Positions 50,782 through 58,970 of a stretch of DNA of 64,000 bases are shown here, piece after piece (the stretch's first letter is position 1; every line of letters starts with the position of its first letter). The notes below the pieces were generated by a model. It was not told the origin of the DNA, made no database searches, and saw only the letters and a list, made by a program, of their open reading frames with translations. The DNA lies in the NCBI GenBank assembly GCA_963704295.1, contig OY969884.1:930001-994000 (forward strand). The letters run 5' to 3'. The stretch is from JACCVL01 sp963704295. GTDB taxonomy: Bacteria > Actinomycetota > Actinomycetes > Propionibacteriales > Nocardioidaceae. The translations under genes and the position numbers were made by a program.

Positions 50782-50803
50782 CCTGCAGAAGTCGCGGATC
50801 GTG
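50782..50803 (-). repeat. dispersed repeat copy D (TTCT variant), right flank of the nuclease-like gene
   Basis: The reverse complement of copy C begins seven bases after the nuclease-like stop codon. Copies C and D share 23 identical bases, including the T-to-C variant. Confidence 0.94.
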
Positions 50804-50833
50804 GTCAGGGTGCAGGGGCGGGGCAGGGGCGGG

Positions 50834-52129
50834 TCAGGCGATGCGGTCGATGACCAGCGGGGCCTGCAAAAGTCGCGGATCGTGACCGTGGGGGGTGATG
50901 GTGAGGGCGCCGGCGAGCGCGGCTCGGGCGCGTGCGAAGCGCGCCGGCTCGTCGGTGTGCAGTGTCATCAGCGGCTGCCCGACCCGGACGACGTCGCCCG
51001 GCCGGGCATGCCACTCCACCCCGGCACCGGCCTGGACCGGGTCCTCCTTGCGGGCGCGACCGGCGCCGAGCCGCCAGGCGGCGACTCCCACCGCGAACGC
51101 GTCCAGCCGGGTCAGCACCCCGTCGGTCTCGGCCAGCACCTGCTCGGTCTCCCGGGCGACCGGCAGTGCCGCGTCCGGGTCCCCGCCCTGCGCCCGCACC
51201 ATCGCCCGCCACACGTCCATCGCCGACCCGTCCGCCAGCGCGACGGCGGGGTCCACTCCGGTCACCCCGGCGGCGGCCAGCATCTCCGCGGCCAGCGCCA
51301 GCGTCAGCCGCACCACGTCGTCCGGGCCGCCACCGGCGAGCACCTGCACCGACTCGCCGACCTCCAGCGCGTTGCCCGCCGTCCGACCGAGCGGGGTGCC
51401 CATGTCGGTCAGCAGGGCCACCGTACGGACGCCGGCGTCGGTGCCGAGTGCCACCATCGTCTCCGCCAGCCGTCGCGCCGACCCGGCGTCCTTCATGAAC
51501 GCCCCGGAACCGACCTTGACGTCCAACACCAGCGCGCCGGTGCCCTCGGCGATCTTCTTGCTCATGATCGAGCTGGCGATCAGCGGGATCGCCTCGATGG
51601 TGCCGGTCACGTCCCGCAGCGCGTACAGCTTGCGGTCCGCCGGCGCCAGCCCCGCCCCGGCCGCGCAGATCACCGCCCCCACGTCCTCGAGCTGGGCCAT
51701 CAGCTCACGGGTCGACAACTCCGCCCGCCAGCCCGGGATCGCCTCGAGCTTGTCCAGGGTGCCGCCGGTATGCCCGAGCCCGCGGCCAGACAGCTGCGGC
51801 ACGGCGACCCCACAGGCGGCGACCAGCGGGGCGAGCGGCAGCGTGATCTTGTCGCCGACTCCTCCGGTGGAGTGCTTGTCGGCCGTCGGCCGGGACAAGC
51901 CGGAGAAGTCCATCCGCTCGCCGCTGGCGATCATCGCCGCGGTCCAGCGCCCGATCTCGGCTCGCTGCATGCCCTGCAGCAGGATCGCCATCGCCAGGGC
52001 GGCCATCTGCTCCTCGGCGACCACCCCGCGGGTGTATGCGTCGACCACCCAGTCGATCTCCGGCCCGGACAGCACGCCGCCGTCCCGCTTGGTCCGGATC
52101 AGGTCGACGGCGTCGAACGGCTCGCTCAC
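50834..52129 (-). CDS. deoA: thymidine phosphorylase
   Basis: DeoA splits thymidine or deoxyuridine with phosphate to the base and deoxyribose 1-phosphate. The 431-residue protein has LIRTKRDGGVLSGPEIDWVV, DKHSTGGVGDKITL, SGRGLGHTGGTLDKLEAIPG, SSIMSKKIAEG and DVKVGSGAFMK, and ends with PLVIDRI as expected. Just before that ending, the residues HDPRLLQ are encoded by repeat copy E, so the C-terminus carries an in-frame insertion. The GTG start overlaps the P450 stop (GTGA), making it last in the nucleoside operon. Confidence 0.95.
   Translation of the reverse strand: MSEPFDAVDLIRTKRDGGVLSGPEIDWVVDAYTRGVVAEEQMAALAMAILLQGMQRAEIGRWTAAMIASGERMDFSGLSRPTADKHSTGGVGDKITLPLAPLVAACGVAVPQLSGRGLGHTGGTLDKLEAIPGWRAELSTRELMAQLEDVGAVICAAGAGLAPADRKLYALRDVTGTIEAIPLIASSIMSKKIAEGTGALVLDVKVGSGAFMKDAGSARRLAETMVALGTDAGVRTVALLTDMGTPLGRTAGNALEVGESVQVLAGGGPDDVVRLTLALAAEMLAAAGVTGVDPAVALADGSAMDVWRAMVRAQGGDPDAALPVARETEQVLAETDGVLTRLDAFAVGVAAWRLGAGRARKEDPVQAGAGVEWHARPGDVVRVGQPLMTLHTDEPARFARARAALAGALTITPHGHDPRLLQAPLVIDRIA
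50863..50884 (-). repeat. dispersed repeat copy E (TTTT variant) inside the 3' end of deoA
   Basis: The minus-strand copy CACGATCCGCGACTTTTGC followed by AGG lies within deoA, in frame, between a normal penultimate segment and the conserved PLVIDRI ending. It is the inverted partner of copy B. Confidence 0.93.
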
Positions 52130-53349
52130 GGTGCGCTCCCGAGCTCGACGGGGATCGACCGGTACCCCCGGAGGACGAAGGTGTCCCGGCGCGCCGGCTC
52201 GCCGGCCAGCCGCAGTCGCGGGCGGTGTGCAAGCAGCCGGTCCAGGCTGACCGCGAGCTCCATCCGGGCCAGCGGGGCGCCGAGGCAGAAGTGCACCCCG
52301 AGCCCGAAGCCGACGTGCGGGTTGTGCGTGCGGCCCACGTCGAGGCGATCCGGGTCGGGGAACACCGCGGGGTCCCGGTTGGCGGCTCCCAGCAGCGCGG
52401 CCACCTTCGTCCCCCCGGCGACCGCGACGCCGCCGAGCGAGACGTCCGCGGTCGCGGTCCGCTCGAACAGCTGCAGTGGCGCGTCGTACCGGAGCAGCTC
52501 CTCCAGCGCCGTCTCGACGGGCACGGCTCCGGCGGTCACCCGGGCCAGCTCGGCCGGGTGCCGGAGCAGGGCGACCACGCCGTTGCCGAAGGCGTTCACC
52601 GACGCCTCGTGCCCGGCGTTGAGCAGCAGCACCACCGACGCCACCAGCTCGTCCTCGCTCAACGCCTCGCGGTCGGCGCCGGACGTCTGCACGAGGTCGG
52701 TGAGCAGGTCCGGTCCCGGTGTCCGGCGGCGCTGCGCGATCAGGTCGCGGACGTAGCCGGCGAACTCGGCGCTGGCCCGCACCGCGGCCGCCTCCAGCGC
52801 CGGGCCCCGGTCGTACTCGTACATCCGCACGATCGCCTGCGACCAGTCCCGCAGCAGGCCCCGGTCCCGCGCGGGTACGCCGAGCAGGTCGGCGATGACG
52901 GCGACCGGCAGCGGCTCGGCGTAGTCGGCCACCAGGTCGACCCGTCCGTCGGTGCCCGGAGCGAGCCGGGACAACAGGTCGTCGGCGATCCGCTGCACCC
53001 GGGGCCGCATCCGCTCGACGTGCCCGCGGGCGAAGGCGGCCGCGACCACCCGGCGCAGCCGGGTGTGCACCGGCGGCTCGTTCTCCATCATCTGGTGACG
53101 ATGCAGGGCGTTGAACGGCTCGAAGGTCTCGGCCGGCTCCCGGTCGTGCCACACCCGGCCCAGCCCGCGGTGCCGCAGCGTCTGACCGACAGCCGCGTGC
53201 GTGGTCGCGAGCAGCAGGCCGGTCGGCCGGTGTCGCACCAGCGGGCCGCACTCCCGCAGCGCGGCGAGGGCCGGGTAGGGATCGGAGACGAAGTCCGCGC
53301 CGGCCAGGTCGAGGTCGGTGTCCGGGACGGTCGCCGTCGACGCTGTCAC
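52126..53349 (-). CDS. cytochrome P450
   Basis: The 407-residue soluble P450 has the I-helix motif AGHEAS (245-250), the ExxR motif ELLR (284-287) and the haem-binding loop FGLGVHFCLG with Cys355 as ligand. The I-helix has Ala-Ser where the usual acid-Thr pair ends in Thr, a variation that can alter oxygen activation. It lies between cdd and deoA, seven bases after cdd and with a GTGA overlap to deoA, so it is built into a nucleoside operon. The substrate is unknown; no ferredoxin gene is adjacent. Confidence 0.93.
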   Translation of the reverse strand: MTASTATVPDTDLDLAGADFVSDPYPALAALRECGPLVRHRPTGLLLATTHAAVGQTLRHRGLGRVWHDREPAETFEPFNALHRHQMMENEPPVHTRLRRVVAAAFARGHVERMRPRVQRIADDLLSRLAPGTDGRVDLVADYAEPLPVAVIADLLGVPARDRGLLRDWSQAIVRMYEYDRGPALEAAAVRASAEFAGYVRDLIAQRRRTPGPDLLTDLVQTSGADREALSEDELVASVVLLLNAGHEASVNAFGNGVVALLRHPAELARVTAGAVPVETALEELLRYDAPLQLFERTATADVSLGGVAVAGGTKVAALLGAANRDPAVFPDPDRLDVGRTHNPHVGFGLGVHFCLGAPLARMELAVSLDRLLAHRPRLRLAGEPARRDTFVLRGYRSIPVELGSAP

Positions 53350-53356
53350 GCCGGGC

Positions 53357-53770
53357 TCACCTGGTGGCGAGGTCGTCGGCGCCGAAGGCCTCCGGGAGCA
53401 CCTCGCTCATCGGCCGGATGCCCGTCGGCGTCTCCACCAGGCAGCGCGGCCCGCCGTTCTCCCAGAGCAGCTGGCGGCAGCGGCCGCACGGCATCAGCGG
53501 GCTGCCGCTGCGGTCGACACACGCCACCGCCACCAGCCGGCCACCGCCGGTGGCGTGCAGCGCCGAGACCATGCCGCACTCGGCGCACAGCGCAACCCCG
53601 TAGGCCGCGTTCTCCACGTTGCAGCCGACGACAACCCGGCCGTCGTCGACGAGACCGGCCACCCCGACCGGGAACCCGGAGTACGGCGCGTACGCGCGGC
53701 GCATCACCTCGCGCGCGCGGGCCCGCAGCTGGTCCCAGTCGACAGAGCTCTCCCCGCTCACCGGGCTCAC
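53357..53770 (-). CDS. cdd: cytidine deaminase
   Basis: Cdd converts cytidine and deoxycytidine to uridine and deoxyuridine. The 137-residue protein has AYAPYSGFPVGVAG, the substrate-binding GCNVENAAYGVALCAECG with the catalytic Glu and the first zinc Cys, and SPLMPCGRCRQLLWE with the other two. The GTG at 53770 overlaps the permease stop (GTGA). Products can be passed to DeoA, encoded two genes downstream. Confidence 0.95.
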   Translation of the reverse strand: MSPVSGESSVDWDQLRARAREVMRRAYAPYSGFPVGVAGLVDDGRVVVGCNVENAAYGVALCAECGMVSALHATGGGRLVAVACVDRSGSPLMPCGRCRQLLWENGGPRCLVETPTGIRPMSEVLPEAFGADDLATR

Positions 53771-55035
53771 CCCGCCTCGCCCCGCCGGTACGGCTGGCCG
53801 TCCGCCGCCGGCATCCGCAGTCGCTGGCTGGCCAGGGCCAGCACCAGCAGGGTGGTGACGAACGGCGTCATCTCGGTGAAGTCGGCGGGCACCACGTCGG
53901 TGGACAGGTACCACCAGACGGCCGCGAGCCCGACCACACCAGACAGCGCGGCCGACACCCGCTGCCCGCGGTACAGCTGCCAGGCGGCGAAGGCCAGCAG
54001 GCCGATCGCGACCAGCAGCAGCAGCGCGTGCACGAGCTCCCCGCCGCCGCGCAGCCGGGCGCCCTCGCTGTAGCCGAACAGCAGCGACCCGGTGAGCAGC
54101 CCGCCGGGACGCCAGTTGCCGAAGATCATCGCGGCCAGGCCGATGTAGCCGCGGTTGCCGGACAGGCCGTTGGCGTAGCCGGACGAGGCAACCACCGCGA
54201 GGTAGCAGCCGCCGAAGCCGGCGAACACGCCGGACAGCGTCACCGCGATGAACTTGTAGCGGTAGACGTTGACGCCCAGGGTCTCGGCCGACGAGGGCGA
54301 CTCACCGCAGGAGCGCAGCCGCAGCCCGAACGGGGTGTACCAGAGCAGCCAGCCGGTGCCGAAGATGACCGCGAGCGCCAGCAGCGTGAAGACCGAGAGG
54401 TTCTCGGTGAGCGCGTTCACCACCGCCGCCAGGTCCGACACCACGAACCAGCCGCGATCCGCGACTTCTGCAGACGCGTCGGAGACTCCCGGCACCGTGA
54501 TCTCGGGAGGCCGGTCGAGCGACGGCGACTGCGTCGGCCCGCCGCCGGGCAGCCCGGCGAAGAACACCTCGGCGAGGAACGCCGCCACCCCGGCCGCGAT
54601 GATGTTGATCGCGACGCCGGACACGATGTGGTCGACGGCGAACACGACGGTCGCGAGCGCGTGCAGCGCACCGCCGATGGCGCCGAACAGCATCGCACCC
54701 AGCAGCCCGACCCAGACCCCCTGGTAGTAGGTGTAGTAGCCGGCACCGAGCGTGCCGAGGATGAGCATCCCCTCGAGCCCGATGTTGACGACCCCGGCCC
54801 GCTCCGACCACAGGCCACCGAGACCGGCCAGCGCGATCGGGATCGCCGCGATCATCGCCGCCCGCAGCGTGCCGGCCGAGCTCAGCTCGTCGTTGCCGGT
54901 GGCGATCCTGACCGCGGAGACGACCAGCACGGCGGCCAGCGCGTAGAGCCACAGCCGGGCCCCCCGACTGATCCGGGGCGCTCCCGCGGGCGATGCCCCC
55001 ACCGGGCGGCCACGACGCTCCGACGTGACGCTCAT
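53767..55035 (-). CDS. nucleoside ABC transporter permease 2
   Basis: The 422-residue permease belongs to the branched-chain-amino-acid/ribose type used by BMP-dependent nucleoside importers (NupC/YufQ-like). It shows ERAGVVNIGLEGMLILG near the first third, YTPFGLRLRSCGESPSSAETLGVNVYRYK as the coupling region, and GYIGLAAMIFGNWRPGG. About eight to ten membrane segments are present. The extracytoplasmic loop near residues 185-195 (DASAEVADRG) is encoded by repeat copy F. The start overlaps the other permease's stop (ATGA). The C-terminal extra helices are longer than in many homologues. Confidence 0.92.
   Translation of the reverse strand: MSVTSERRGRPVGASPAGAPRISRGARLWLYALAAVLVVSAVRIATGNDELSSAGTLRAAMIAAIPIALAGLGGLWSERAGVVNIGLEGMLILGTLGAGYYTYYQGVWVGLLGAMLFGAIGGALHALATVVFAVDHIVSGVAINIIAAGVAAFLAEVFFAGLPGGGPTQSPSLDRPPEITVPGVSDASAEVADRGWFVVSDLAAVVNALTENLSVFTLLALAVIFGTGWLLWYTPFGLRLRSCGESPSSAETLGVNVYRYKFIAVTLSGVFAGFGGCYLAVVASSGYANGLSGNRGYIGLAAMIFGNWRPGGLLTGSLLFGYSEGARLRGGGELVHALLLLVAIGLLAFAAWQLYRGQRVSAALSGVVGLAAVWWYLSTDVVPADFTEMTPFVTTLLVLALASQRLRMPAADGQPYRRGEAG
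54455..54473 (+). repeat. dispersed repeat copy F, in frame within the permease gene
   Basis: CGATCCGCGACTTCTGCAG matches the TTCT variant over 19 bases. It lies antisense to the permease gene and is read through in frame in a loop between membrane segments, so it has not broken the protein. Confidence 0.88.
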
Positions 55036-56129
55036 GCCGGCACCTCCTGCCCCTCGGCGCGGTCGCGCCGCAACGCCTGGGCCACCTGCGCCTGCTCCAG
55101 GCGGGCCCGGTAGCGCCGGGTCACCTCGTACGCGATCACGACCGACAGCACCACCACCCCCTGGGTCACGGCGATGATCTCCGGCGAGATGCCGGCCTCG
55201 ATCCCGAGCGGGCTGGCCTGCTGGGCGAGGTAGGCGAAGACGAGCGCGCCGATCGCGATGCCGACCGGGTTGTTCCGGCCGAGCAGCGCGACGGCGATGC
55301 CCGTGAACCCGATCCCGGTCTGGACGGTGGAGCCGAAGGCGTGCGACGCCCCGAACAGCTCGGGCATCCCGATCAGCCCGGCGAGCGCCCCGGACAGCAG
55401 CATCGTGTAGACGACCATCCGGCGGACGCTGACGCCGCTGGCGACGGCCGCGGACTCGGACTGGCCGGTGGCGCGCAGGTCGAAGCCGAAGCGGGTGCGG
55501 TGGAGCAGCACGCCGAAGGCGATGCCTGCCACCACGGCCAGCACGGCCAGCCCGTAGACCTCGGTGTCCTCGCCGGGCACCAGCGGGAAGCTCGGCACCC
55601 ACGAGGACTTCTGGATCTGGTCGGTGACGATCGTCTGCCCCTCGCGGCTGCCGAACCGGCGCAGCAGATAGGCCACCAGCGAGACCGCGATCGCGTTCAG
55701 CATGATGGTCGAGATGACCTCGCTGATCCCGCGGGTGACCCGCAGCAGCGCCGCGATGCCGGCCCAGGCGGCACCGACGGCCATGGCCACGACGATGGTG
55801 GCCGCGGTGTTCAGGTAGCCCGGCAGAAGTGCCTCGCCGGCGAACAGGGCGGCGACGAAGGTCGCCACGCGGTACTGCCCCTCGACGCCGATGTTGAACA
55901 GGTTCATCCGGAAGCCGATGGCCGCGGCCAGCCCGGACAGGTACAGGATCGCGGTGACGTTGACGATGTTGACGAACTGGCGGCTGTCGGGCACCGACAG
56001 CACCACCTGCCAGAACTCAGCCGGCGAGTCGCCCGAGCCGAGCAGGACCACCGAGGTGGCGATGGCGGCGACGACGAAGGCCAGGGTGGGCGCCGCCGCG
56101 CCGAGCAACACCCGGCGGAGCACGGTCAC
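55032..56129 (-). CDS. nucleoside ABC transporter permease 1
   Basis: The 365-residue permease is the first of the pair (NupB/YufP-like). It has about eight membrane segments, the motif FNIGVEGQYRVATFVAALFAG, the ISEVISTIMLNAIAVSLVAYLL segment, and the coupling region FGFDLRATGQSESAAVASGVSVRR. The GTG at 56129 overlaps the ATPase stop (GTGA), which shows that the downstream frame of the disrupted ATPase gene is still used as a translational lead-in. Confidence 0.92.
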   Translation of the reverse strand: MTVLRRVLLGAAAPTLAFVVAAIATSVVLLGSGDSPAEFWQVVLSVPDSRQFVNIVNVTAILYLSGLAAAIGFRMNLFNIGVEGQYRVATFVAALFAGEALLPGYLNTAATIVVAMAVGAAWAGIAALLRVTRGISEVISTIMLNAIAVSLVAYLLRRFGSREGQTIVTDQIQKSSWVPSFPLVPGEDTEVYGLAVLAVVAGIAFGVLLHRTRFGFDLRATGQSESAAVASGVSVRRMVVYTMLLSGALAGLIGMPELFGASHAFGSTVQTGIGFTGIAVALLGRNNPVGIAIGALVFAYLAQQASPLGIEAGISPEIIAVTQGVVVLSVVIAYEVTRRYRARLEQAQVAQALRRDRAEGQEVPA

Positions 56130-57686
56130 GACGCCGCCCCGGCCTCGTCCGCCGCCCCGGTCATCGCCGAGCCGAGCTGCTGCGGGGTCACCGTGCGCGG
56201 GTCGAACTCGCCGCCCAACCGGCCGCGGAGCACCACCCGGATGGTGTCGGACAGCCCGATCAGCTCGTCCAGGTCGGCCGAGACGAGCAGCACCGCCAGG
56301 CCCTTCCGCCGGGCCTCCCGGATCAGGTCCCAGATCGCCGCCTGGGCGCCGACGTCGACCCCGCGGGTCGGGTGGGCCGCCACCAGCAGCACCGGATCTC
56401 CGCTCATCTCCCGGCCGACGAGGAACTTCTGCTGGTTGCCGCCGGACAGGGCACCGGCATGGGTCTCGATGCCGGGCGTGCGGACGTCGTAGGCCTGCAC
56501 GATGCGCTCGGCATCGGTCCGGGCACCGGATCGGTTGATCCAGTGGCCGCGCATGCTCGGGGCGCGGGTCTGGTGACCGAGGATGCGGTTCTCCCACAGC
56601 GGCGCGTCCAGCAGCAGCCCGTGCCGGTGCCGGTCCTCCGGGATGTAGCCGACGCCCGCCGCCCGCCGCCGCCGCGTTCCCCAGCGGGTGACGTCCGTGC
56701 CGGCGAGGACGACGGTTCCGGTGGCGGCCGGCCGCATCCCGAGCACTGCCTCCACCAGCTCGGTCTGGCCGTTGCCCTCCACCCCGGCGATGCCGAGCAC
56801 CTCCCCGGCGTGGATGACGAGGCCGACGTCGTCCAGCAGCGGTCGCCCGGCCTCGCCCTCGACCCGTAGCCGGTCGAGCTCGAGCACGACCCTGTCGGTG
56901 ACGGTTGACTCGGCGGTGCTGGGGCTCGGCAGCTCGGCACCCACCATCAGCTCGGCCAGGTCGTGCGGGGTGACCTGGCTCGGGGTGACGGTGTCCACCG
57001 TGGTCCCGCGGCGCAGCACGGTGATCGCGTCCGCGATCTGCGAGGACCTCGTCCAGCTTGTGCGAGATGAACAGCAGGGTGTGCCCCTCCCGCTTGAGCT
57101 CACGGAGGTTGTCGAACAGCGCGTCGACCTCCTGCGGCACCAAGACGGCGGTGGGCTCGTCCAGGATGATGATCCGTGCGCCCCGGTAGAGGACCTTGAG
57201 GATCTCGACCCGCTGCCGCTCCCCGACCCCGAGCGACTCGACCAGCTCGTCGGGGTCCAGGTCGAAGCCGTACGCGACCGAGATCCGCTCGATCTCCGCC
57301 CGGGCCCGGTCGCCGATGCCATGCCGCTTCTCGGCGCCGAGCACGACGTTCTCCAGCACGGTCAGGTTGTCGGCGAGCTGAAAGTGCTGGAACACCATGC
57401 CGATGCCGCGGGCGATCGCGTCGATCGGCGAGGAGAAGCTGACCTGCTCGCCGGAGACGGCGATGGTCCCCTCGTCCGGCTTCTGCACGCCGTACAGGAT
57501 CTTCATCAGCGTCGACTTCCCGGCGCCGTTCTCGCCCACCAGGGCGTGCACCGTGGCCGGCCGGACGTCGACCGAGACGTCGTGATTGGCGACCACGCCG
57601 GGGAACCGCTTCGCGATCCCCCGCAGGCTGACCGCGGCCTCGGCGGCGGCAGTGTCCCCGGCCGCCGCCGCGGTCGTGCTGGTCAT
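56126..57686 (-). pseudogene. nucleoside ABC transporter ATPase with a single-base frameshift
   Basis: The gene encodes a double-domain sugar/nucleoside importer ATPase of about 519 residues if one base near 57039 is removed. The first frame reads from 57686 through Walker A (GENGAGKST), LGVGERQRVEILKVL, Walker B (IIILDEPTAVL) and FISHKLDEVL. The second frame continues with ADAITVLRRGTTV to a complete second domain (GIAGVEGNGQTE, LSGGNQQKFLVGREM). Removing the extra base in GCAGATCGCG restores EVLAIADAITV. All else is intact and the operon is otherwise undamaged. This may be a sequencing error, a very recent mutation or programmed slippage. Confidence 0.88.
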
Positions 57687-57731
57687 CGCGCCTCCATCGG
57701 CGGCCGTTGTCGGCGGGCCCGGAGACGACCG

Positions 57732-57763
57732 GGGCCCGGGGGCACGCTATCGCCCCCGGGCCC
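57732..57763. terminator. GC-rich hairpin between bmp and the ATPase gene
   Basis: Perfect 12-base arms GGGCCCGGGGGC and GCCCCCGGGCCC flank an eight-base loop. On the minus strand it lies between the lipoprotein stop and the ATPase start. There is no U run, so it probably attenuates or stabilises the bmp message rather than ending the operon fully. Confidence 0.55.
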
Positions 57764-57777
57764 GCGTCGCCGTGTCC

Positions 57778-58866
57778 TCAGCGCACGGTCGTGGGCACCT
57801 CGATGTCGCCCGCGACGATCTGATCCTTGTAGTCCTCGATCTGCGCCACCACGTCCTCGCTCATGTGGTCGCCGGACGTCGCGTAGCCGACACCACCGCT
57901 GGCGAGGTCGTAGGTGACGTAGCCGCTGGGCGGCTCACCCTCGCTGACCGCCGTGGCGTACTCCAGGACTCCGGTGTCCACCCGCTTGAGCATGGAGGTG
58001 AGGATGAACGGCTGCTGGTCCTCATCCACCGTGAGGTACTGATCGGAGTCGACCCCGATCGCCCAGTTGCCGTCCCCGGCCGCCGCCACCGCGTCGAACA
58101 GGCCCAGCCCGGACTTCCCGGCCGCGTGGTAGATCACGTCGGCGCCCTTGTCGTACATGCCGGTCGCTGCGGTCTCGCCGCCGGGCGGGTTCTCGAAGCC
58201 CTTCACCGGGTCGCCCTGGGAGAGGTACTGGCTCTGGATCTCGATGTTCGGGTCCACCGCCTCGACACCGGCGACGTAGCCCGCCTCGAAGCCCTCGATC
58301 AGCGGGCCCTGGACGCCGCCGATGAACCCGACGTTGTCGGACTCGGTCGTCAGCGCCGCGGCCACCCCGACCAGGAAGGAGCCCTCGTTGGCGGCGAAGT
58401 TGATGTTGGCGACGTTCGGCAGGTCCTCCTGGGACTCCGTCGGGTTGAACCCGTCGATGATGCCGAAGTTGACGTCGGGGTAGTCCGGAGCCACCTCGTA
58501 GGTGGCGACGGAGTAGATGAAGCCGACCGAGATGATGGTGTCGTAGCCGGCCTCGGCCAGCTCGATCAGCCGGTCCGCGCGGTCGGCGTCGCTCTCGCCG
58601 GCGCCCGCCTCGGCCTCCGTGCAGGTGGCGTCCAGTTCCTCGACCGCCTGCTCCAGGCCGGCATAGGCCGAGTCGTTGAACGACTGGTCGCCCCGCCCGC
58701 CGACGTCGTATGCCAGGCCGATCTTGGGGCCGTCCCCGTCGGCGCTGTCGCAGATGTCCTCGCTGGCGCTGCTCGAGTCCGCGTCGTCAGACCCGCCGCT
58801 CGCGCAGCCGGTCAGGACGAGGGCGGCGGCACCGAGGCCTGCGACAAAGCGTGCCCTGAGACGCAC
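57778..58866 (-). CDS. BMP family nucleoside-binding lipoprotein
   Basis: The 362-residue lipoprotein is the extracytoplasmic binding protein of the importer encoded downstream. It has a signal peptide ending in the lipobox LVLTGC, an acidic Ser/Asp linker, and the BMP/PnrA domain with GLAYDVGGRGDQSFNDSAYAGLEQA, ISVGFIYSVATYEVAPDYP and NEGSFLVGVAAALTTES. GGAGG six bases before the GTG at 58866 decides the start. A TAGGAT at 58915-58920 on the minus strand is a likely -10 box, leaving a leader of about 40 bases. Confidence 0.94.
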   Translation of the reverse strand: MRLRARFVAGLGAAALVLTGCASGGSDDADSSSASEDICDSADGDGPKIGLAYDVGGRGDQSFNDSAYAGLEQAVEELDATCTEAEAGAGESDADRADRLIELAEAGYDTIISVGFIYSVATYEVAPDYPDVNFGIIDGFNPTESQEDLPNVANINFAANEGSFLVGVAAALTTESDNVGFIGGVQGPLIEGFEAGYVAGVEAVDPNIEIQSQYLSQGDPVKGFENPPGGETAATGMYDKGADVIYHAAGKSGLGLFDAVAAAGDGNWAIGVDSDQYLTVDEDQQPFILTSMLKRVDTGVLEYATAVSEGEPPSGYVTYDLASGGVGYATSGDHMSEDVVAQIEDYKDQIVAGDIEVPTTVR

Positions 58867-58914
58867 AGTTCCTCCAGAAGTCTTGCCCCCCGTTCCGGGG
58901 CGCATGTCGCGTGC

Positions 58915-58920
58915 ATCCTA
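58915..58920 (-). promoter_or_regulatory. -10 box TAGGAT of the nucleoside operon
   Basis: TAGGAT on the minus strand lies about 48 bases before the bmp GTG. No good -35 is visible. Unlike many neighbours, this gene then uses a Shine-Dalgarno sequence. Confidence 0.45.
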
Positions 58921-58970
58921 GGGAGGTCTGGCGGGGCAGCGGTGACCGGCAGGCCGCCGGGCCCGAGTCG

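Noticed and set aside
49238..50884. Possible CRISPR-like array from repeat copies B to E
   Set aside because: Spacing is irregular (tens to about a thousand bases), orientation switches in the middle, and no cas gene is present.
49187..50884. Insertion sequence carrying a transposase
   Set aside because: There is no DDE, tyrosine, serine or HUH recombinase motif. The inverted repeats are real but no known IS family is recognisable.
55032..57686. A single 884-residue ATPase-permease fusion in one open frame
   Set aside because: The middle of that frame is nonsense sequence. The true second ATPase half lies in another frame and the permease has its own coupled GTG start.
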